Source: an uncultured Pelagibacteraceae bacterium | GTDB taxonomy: Bacteria; Pseudomonadota; Alphaproteobacteria; Pelagibacterales; Pelagibacteraceae | Reading direction: 5' to 3' | DNA: 52,147 nucleotides | Assembly (NCBI GenBank): GCA_902524865.1 | Contig: CABZEV010000002.1 | Location: forward strand, 1 to 52,147 | Part shown: one piece after another, positions 48,065 through 52,147 of the stretch | Layout: every line of letters begins with the position of its first letter | Position numbering within the stretch: position 1 is the stretch's first letter | The notes under the pieces: generated by a model | What the model was told of the DNA's origin: nothing | The model's database searches: none | Seen by the model: only the letters and a program-made list of their open reading frames with translations | Program-made: the position numbers and the translations under genes

Positions 48065-49566
48065 TAAAAAATACCTTTTTTAAAATTTCTTTTTAGTTTA
48101 CTCTTTTTGACTTTAATATTTAACTTATCAAGTTGACCTGGTTTTAATTTTTTTAAATTTTGCACTATTTTTAAAAATCTATCACTTTCTTTTTTAACTA
48201 AGATATTTTCAGTTAAAGTTAAAAATTTATTAATATAATTTCTTCTTTTGAAGGGACGTGAACCATAAGGATGTGCATCTGCCACTCCTTGTTCCTCAGT
48301 AATTTTTTTACCATTATTGAGAGTTATTACTACTTTTGCACCAAATGCTTTTTTTCTTGGGTTTGGATCATGGTATTTTTTGGTCCATTTTTTATCTTCA
48401 TGGGTTTTTATTGATCTCCAAATCTTAATTGTGCTTTTCTTTTTTGCTCTAGTTTTTGTATAAGATTTTACATGATGCCAAGTGCCATCCTCAAGTGCAA
48501 CGGCAAATATATACATTATTGAGTGATCTAAAGTTTCTCTGCTTGCATTAGGATCCATTTTTTGTGGATCATTTGCACCTGTTCCAATCACATAATGAGT
48601 ATGATGACTTGTAAAAATATCTATTTTTTTTATCTGATTGAGATTTCTAACTTTCTTTTTTAATTTTTTTGCTAAATCTATTAAAGCTTGAGATTGATAT
48701 TCAGCAGAATACTCTTTTGTATATGTTTCAAGAATTGCTTTCTTTGTTTCACCTTTTTTAGGTAATGGAACTTTATACAAAGCCTTTTTACCATCAAGAA
48801 TTCTTGCTATCACACTATCCTCACCTTCATAAATTGGACTTGGTGCTCCTTCACCGCGCATAACTCTATCAACAGCCTCTATGGCAAGTTTTCCCGCATG
48901 TGCCGGAGCGTAAGCTTTCCAACTTGAAATTTCTCCTTTTCTAGATTGTCTTGTAGAAATTGTTGTATGTAATGCCTGCTGAACAGCTTGATAAATAGTT
49001 TCAGTGTTTAATCTTAACATTGAGCCAATCCCAGCAGCTACACTTGGACCTAGATGTGCTATATGGTCTACTTTATGTTTATGAAGGCATATACCTTTAA
49101 CTAAATTAACTTGTACTTCATAAGCAGTTATTATTCCTCTTAAAAGATCTAAACCGCTTTTTTTATTTTGTTGAGCAACGCTTATTAGTGGAGGAATATT
49201 GTCTCCAGGATGACTATAATCAGCAGCTAAAAAAGTATCATGAAAATCTAATTCTCTAACAGCAGTTCCGTTAGACCATGCTGCCCATTCACAATCGAAT
49301 TTTAATTTACTATCAACACCGAATAATGTTGCACCATTTTTTCTTGAATGTTTTAGAGCCATTTCTCTTGACGAAATAACTGGTTTTCTATTTAGGGATG
49401 CTATTGCAACAGATGCATTGTCGATTATTCTATTGATTGACATTTCAATAGCATCTTTATTTAACTTTACATTATCATTTGCAATTTCTGCAATTTTCCA
49501 TGCAAGCTGATTTTTTTTTGGTAAATGAATTTTAGATGGATAAACTTTAATTTTATGAACTATCAA
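48064..49566 (-). CDS. prpD: 2-methylcitrate dehydratase (MmgE/PrpD family)
   Basis: PrpD dehydrates 2-methylcitrate to 2-methyl-cis-aconitate. The 500-residue length and motifs fit Prp[16 protein letters not shown] near residue 97, [34 protein letters not shown] near residue 208, and D-P-N-P-R near the C-terminus. The start is TTG at 49566 with an AGGAG site about 7 nt upstream. An aconitase for hydration of the product is not in the window. It is the first gene of prpDBC, which has no visible local regulator. Confidence 0.93.
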   Translation of the reverse strand: MIVHKIKVYPSKIHLPKKNQLAWKIAEIANDNVKLNKDAIEMSINRIIDNASVAIASLNRKPVISSREMALKHSRKNGATLFGVDSKLKFDCEWAAWSNGTAVRELDFHDTFLAADYSHPGDNIPPLISVAQQNKKSGLDLLRGIITAYEVQVNLVKGICLHKHKVDHIAHLGPSVAAGIGSMLRLNTETIYQAVQQALHTTISTRQSRKGEISSWKAYAPAHAGKLAIEAVDRVMRGEGAPSPIYEGEDSVIARILDGKKALYKVPLPKKGETKKAILETYTKEYSAEYQSQALIDLAKKLKKKVRNLNQIKKIDIFTSHHTHYVIGTGANDPQKMDPNASRETLDHSIMYIFAVALEDGTWHHVKSYTKTRAKKKSTIKIWRSIKTHEDKKWTKKYHDPNPRKKAFGAKVVITLNNGKKITEEQGVADAHPYGSRPFKRRNYINKFLTLTENILVKKESDRFLKIVQNLKKLKPGQLDKLNIKVKKSKLKRNFKKGIF

Positions 49567-49620
49567 AATAACTCCTAATTAACGAAATCGTTTTTAATAG
49601 TTAAAAAAAAATAATCAATA

Positions 49621-50304
49621 TTAAAGATATTTTGATACTATCTTTTCGATACCGATAAAGTCTTTTATTAAGTGATTATGGTAAATTTCATTCGTTTTTT
49701 TTTCAGTATATCCATCTTCCATTAAGATTACTGGTATCCCAGCATCTTTTGCTGCATTTGCGTCAGTTTCACTATCTCCAATCATTAATGATTTTTTTAT
49801 ATCACCTTGTAATATTTCAATTACAGAGGTTAGATGTCTTGGATCAGGTTTACAATAATCAAATGTATTGTGTCCAGCAATGTATTCAAAAAAATCGTAA
49901 ATCCCAATTTTTTTTAAAAGATCGACAGCTAAGTAATCAGTTTTGTTGGTACAAACAGCCATAGAAATACTATTTTTTTTTGACCATATTAGAAAATCTT
50001 TGACACCATTTATCAGTGTACTTTCATTTACAATGTTTTTTCCATAAAAGTTAGTAAAATCTTTTATCATCTCTTTTTTAACCTTTTCGTCTTGCACTTT
50101 TCCAAACTCTTTTTTAGCTTGCCCCCAAATAGACCTACCAAGCATTGCACCTGCACCTTGTCCAACAAGATTTCTTATTTCCTCAGTAGACTTAGTGGGA
50201 TAACCAAATTTTTTCATTACATGATTATGTGCACGCATAAGATCTGGAGCTGTGTCAACTAAAGTTCCATCTAAATCAAAAAGAAGTGTAAATTTTTGTT
50301 TCAT
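49621..50304 (-). CDS. gph: HAD-superfamily hydrolase, probable phosphoglycolate phosphatase
   Basis: A 227-residue HAD subfamily IA enzyme with motif I L-L-F-D-L-D-G-T-L-V-D-T (nucleophile Asp) at residue 8, motif II A-V-C-T-N-K-T near residue 117, motif III Lys in C-K-P-D-P-R-H-L near residue 152, and motif IV M-I-G-D-S-E-T-D near residue 178. The helical cap and G-Q-G-A-G match Gph, which removes 2-phosphoglycolate formed in DNA repair or photorespiration; other small phosphosugars are possible. It diverges from the GlmU-like gene. Confidence 0.85.
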   Translation of the reverse strand: MKQKFTLLFDLDGTLVDTAPDLMRAHNHVMKKFGYPTKSTEEIRNLVGQGAGAMLGRSIWGQAKKEFGKVQDEKVKKEMIKDFTNFYGKNIVNESTLINGVKDFLIWSKKNSISMAVCTNKTDYLAVDLLKKIGIYDFFEYIAGHNTFDYCKPDPRHLTSVIEILQGDIKKSLMIGDSETDANAAKDAGIPVILMEDGYTEKKTNEIYHNHLIKDFIGIEKIVSKYL

Positions 50305-50375
50305 AACTAAAAGTTTTATTAAGAAATATTTTGTGAATTAAGAAACTTATACACTTAATATAAAGAATTTAATAG

Positions 50376-50999
50376 ATGAAACAATTAAATTTACAAAAGC
50401 TTCAAAGTAATCTTAGAAAAAAATTTTTAAAAGTGGGTGTTAAAATGATTGGTCCTGAAACAATATTTTTTTCAAAAGACACCAAGATAGGAAAGAATGT
50501 TACCATAGAGCCTTATGTTGTAATTGGTTCAAAAGTTAAGATCGGAAGCAATGTTACAATAAAATCTTTTTCGCATTTGGAAAATTGCAAAATAGAAAAT
50601 AAAGTTGATATTGGACCATATGCCAGAATAAGACCAGGTGTAGTTTTAAAAAGTGGTTCAAAAATTGGTAATTTTGTTGAAATTAAAAAAAGTATTTTGG
50701 GTATAAATTCTAAAGTAAATCATTTAACATATATCGGTGATAGCCAGATTGGTAAATCGGTCAACATTGGTGCTGGGACAATTACTTGTAATTATGATGG
50801 AGTAAAAAAAAGTAAAACTAAAATAAAAGACAATGCATTTATTGGTTCAAATTCATCATTAGTTGCCCCACTTACAATCGAAGAGAATAGTGTGGTAGGG
50901 GCTGGTTCGGTTATAACAAAAAATGTAAAGAAAAAATCATTAGCATTAACGAGAAGTATACAGACTGAAATTAAAAACTATAAAAGAAAATCAAAATAA
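50376..50999 (+). CDS. Stand-alone C-terminal acetyltransferase domain of GlmU (glucosamine-1-phosphate N-acetyltransferase)
   Basis: A 207-residue left-handed beta-helix protein corresponding to the C-terminal half of GlmU. It begins in the linker helix (R-K-K-F-L-K-V-G-V-K-M-I-G-P-E-T) and runs through hexapeptide repeats. Active-site residues are kept: A-R-I-R-P-G-V-V-L, V-E-I-K-K-S, N-H-L-T-Y-I-G-D with the catalytic His, and N-I-G-A-G-T-I-T-C-N-Y-D-G. The N-terminal uridyltransferase half (about 230 residues) is absent, and the upstream 71 bp and the neighbouring gene do not contain it. It precedes glmS by 2 nt, so both serve UDP-GlcNAc synthesis. Confidence 0.88.
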   Translation: MKQLNLQKLQSNLRKKFLKVGVKMIGPETIFFSKDTKIGKNVTIEPYVVIGSKVKIGSNVTIKSFSHLENCKIENKVDIGPYARIRPGVVLKSGSKIGNFVEIKKSILGINSKVNHLTYIGDSQIGKSVNIGAGTITCNYDGVKKSKTKIKDNAFIGSNSSLVAPLTIEENSVVGAGSVITKNVKKKSLALTRSIQTEIKNYKRKSK

Positions 51000-51001
51000 T
51001 T

Positions 51002-52147
51002 ATGTGTGGAATAATCGGAATTAATAGCAATAAACCTGTATCAGCAACTATAATCAATTCTCTAAAAAAATTAGAGTATAGAGGTTATGACTCAGCTGGT
51101 ATGGCAACTCTCTATAATGGATTGATAAATGAGGTAAAATCTGAGGGAAGAGTAGAAAATCTCGAAAAAAATTCTTTAGTTCAAAACATGGAGGGAACTA
51201 TTGGTATTGGTCATGTGAGATGGGCAACACATGGGCTCCCTAATAGTGTTAATGCACATCCACATTCTTCACAGAATGTTTCTGTTGTTCATAATGGAAT
51301 TATTGAAAATTCAACAATATTAAAAAAATTTTTAGTTAGAAAAGGTCACAAATTTAAATCTCAAACTGATACAGAGGTAATAGTTCATTTAATTACTGAA
51401 AATCTTAAAACAGAAAATATTGTGAATTCAATTCAAAAAACATTGAAGTCGTTACACGGGAGCTTTGCACTTGGTATAATTTTTAAAGATCAACCAGATT
51501 TAATTGTTGGTGCAAGAAGAGGTTCACCATTAGCTGTTGGATATGGCCCTAATGAAAATTATCTAGGATCTGATTCCTACGCACTTAAATCAATGACGAA
51601 TAAAATTACGTATTTAAATGATGGTGAATTCTGCATTATTAAAAAAGATCATGTGGAATTTTTTAGTGAAGAGGGAACTAAAATTAATAAAAAAGTTTTA
51701 GAATTGTCCTCTACAGAGGAGAAATATGACAAAGGTGATTACAAACATTTTATGGCTAAAGAAATTGAAGAACAACCAAACACAATTAGAAATGGAATTA
51801 ATGAATATATAGATATGTCTAATAGAGATATTAATATTTATAACTTTCCTTGGAAAAGTGATGAGATTACATCACTAACTTTGATTGGATGTGGAACAGC
51901 GTATCATTCATGTTTAATGGCAAAATATTGGTTTGAGGAAATAACATCATTAGATGTAAATATTGATATAGCATCAGAATTTAGATATAGAAAAAATAGA
52001 TTTAAAAAAGAAACACTTTATGTATTTGTCTCACAATCTGGAGAAACAGCAGATACTTATGCTGCTTTAGATCTTTGTAAACAAAGTGGTGCTAAAACTT
52101 GTGCAGTTGTAAATGTAGTAGAAAGCTCAATTGCAAGAGACTCCGAA
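51002..52147 (+). CDS. glmS: Glutamine--fructose-6-phosphate aminotransferase, 5' part (runs off the window)
   Basis: GlmS makes glucosamine-6-phosphate from fructose-6-phosphate and glutamine. The 382 visible codons include the class II amidotransferase domain with catalytic Cys2 (M-C-G-I-I-G), L-E-Y-R-G-Y-D-S-A-G near residue 24, G-H-V-R-W-A-T-H-G near residue 71, and D-S-Y-A-L, followed by the first SIS domain (L-I-G-C-G-T-A-Y-H-S and S-Q-S-G-E-T-A-D-T). The second SIS domain and stop lie beyond 52147. It starts 2 nt after the GlmU acetyltransferase gene. Confidence 0.97.
   Translation, partial: MCGIIGINSNKPVSATIINSLKKLEYRGYDSAGMATLYNGLINEVKSEGRVENLEKNSLVQNMEGTIGIGHVRWATHGLPNSVNAHPHSSQNVSVVHNGIIENSTILKKFLVRKGHKFKSQTDTEVIVHLITENLKTENIVNSIQKTLKSLHGSFALGIIFKDQPDLIVGARRGSPLAVGYGPNENYLGSDSYALKSMTNKITYLNDGEFCIIKKDHVEFFSEEGTKINKKVLELSSTEEKYDKGDYKHFMAKEIEEQPNTIRNGINEYIDMSNRDINIYNFPWKSDEITSLTLIGCGTAYHSCLMAKYWFEEITSLDVNIDIASEFRYRKNRFKKETLYVFVSQSGETADTYAALDLCKQSGAKTCAVVNVVESSIARDSE

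Noticed and set aside
1-52147. CRISPR arrays, insertion sequences, rRNA genes, toxin-antitoxin or defence islands
   Set aside because: I looked for regularly spaced repeats, transposase motifs, rRNA sequence and typical defence domains and saw none; the only mobile-like signal is the patch at the left end.

Overview
The window is very A+T-rich (roughly 70% by eye), densely packed and almost free of intergenic space, with many 1-8 nt gene overlaps and occasional TTG/GTG starts. Gene content is dominated by transport driven by periplasmic binding proteins (one polar amino-acid ABC, two tripartite tricarboxylate transporters, one TRAP), with single-copy housekeeping genes. This fits a streamlined marine alphaproteobacterium of the SAR11 / Candidatus Pelagibacter type. 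That assignment is inferred from style and gene content, not from a marker gene.

Layout. 1-4126: the tail of a NUMOD3-type homing-endonuclease-like gene, a repeat-rich spacer, tRNA-Met(CAT), then a surface-polysaccharide block (two sugar-nucleotide epimerase/dehydratases, a GT2 and a methyltransferase). 4127-8331: a tight methylthioadenosine/polyamine block: apt diverging from mtnP-mtnA-class II aldolase-speD::speE fusion. 8388-11777: amino-acid ABC binding protein and two permeases without an ATPase, convergent with a metal-ligand-less M24-fold hydrolase. 11785-13145: DUF6165 protein and a GT9. 13149-21835: AbrB-type membrane protein diverging from two complete TctCBA transporters separated by an MmgE/PrpD enzyme. 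21832-24001: GT4, redoxin and gamma-carbonic anhydrase-like protein. 24010-28393: an outer-membrane barrel with an N-terminal TPR (SLAM/type XI-like) and a 985-residue FecR-domain exported protein. 28405-33270: a cis-CaaD-like tautomerase, PPOX protein, beta-hydroxyacid dehydrogenase, MFS carrier, omega subunit of RNA polymerase and a class III CoA-transferase. 33302-36251: TRAP operon with a near-consensus promoter. 36241-40842: dusA, two tandem TauE/SafE proteins, a malonyl-CoA-decarboxylase-like GNAT protein, a candidate minus-strand small RNA and a highly charged helical protein. 40847-46043: phosphohexomutase, nrdA-nrdB behind paired NrdR-like boxes, and a methyltransferase. 46044-49566: prpD-prpB-prpC (methylcitrate cycle). 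49621-52147: gph, a stand-alone GlmU acetyltransferase half and the 5' part of glmS.

How it works together. Spermidine-type synthesis makes methylthioadenosine; the neighbouring mtnP, mtnA, aldolase and apt can return its adenine and ribose carbons to metabolism. The four binding-protein transporters share an architecture in which a strong hairpin separates the binding-protein gene from the permease genes and touches or contains the permease start. This suggests one common way of making much binding protein and little permease. The other points most worth testing are the SLAM-like/FecR pair, the tautomerase with all six cis-CaaD catalytic residues, the MCD-like GNAT protein, the split GlmU and the minus-strand small RNA. 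No stretch over 300 bases lacks a gene, and I saw no CRISPR array, insertion sequence or rRNA.
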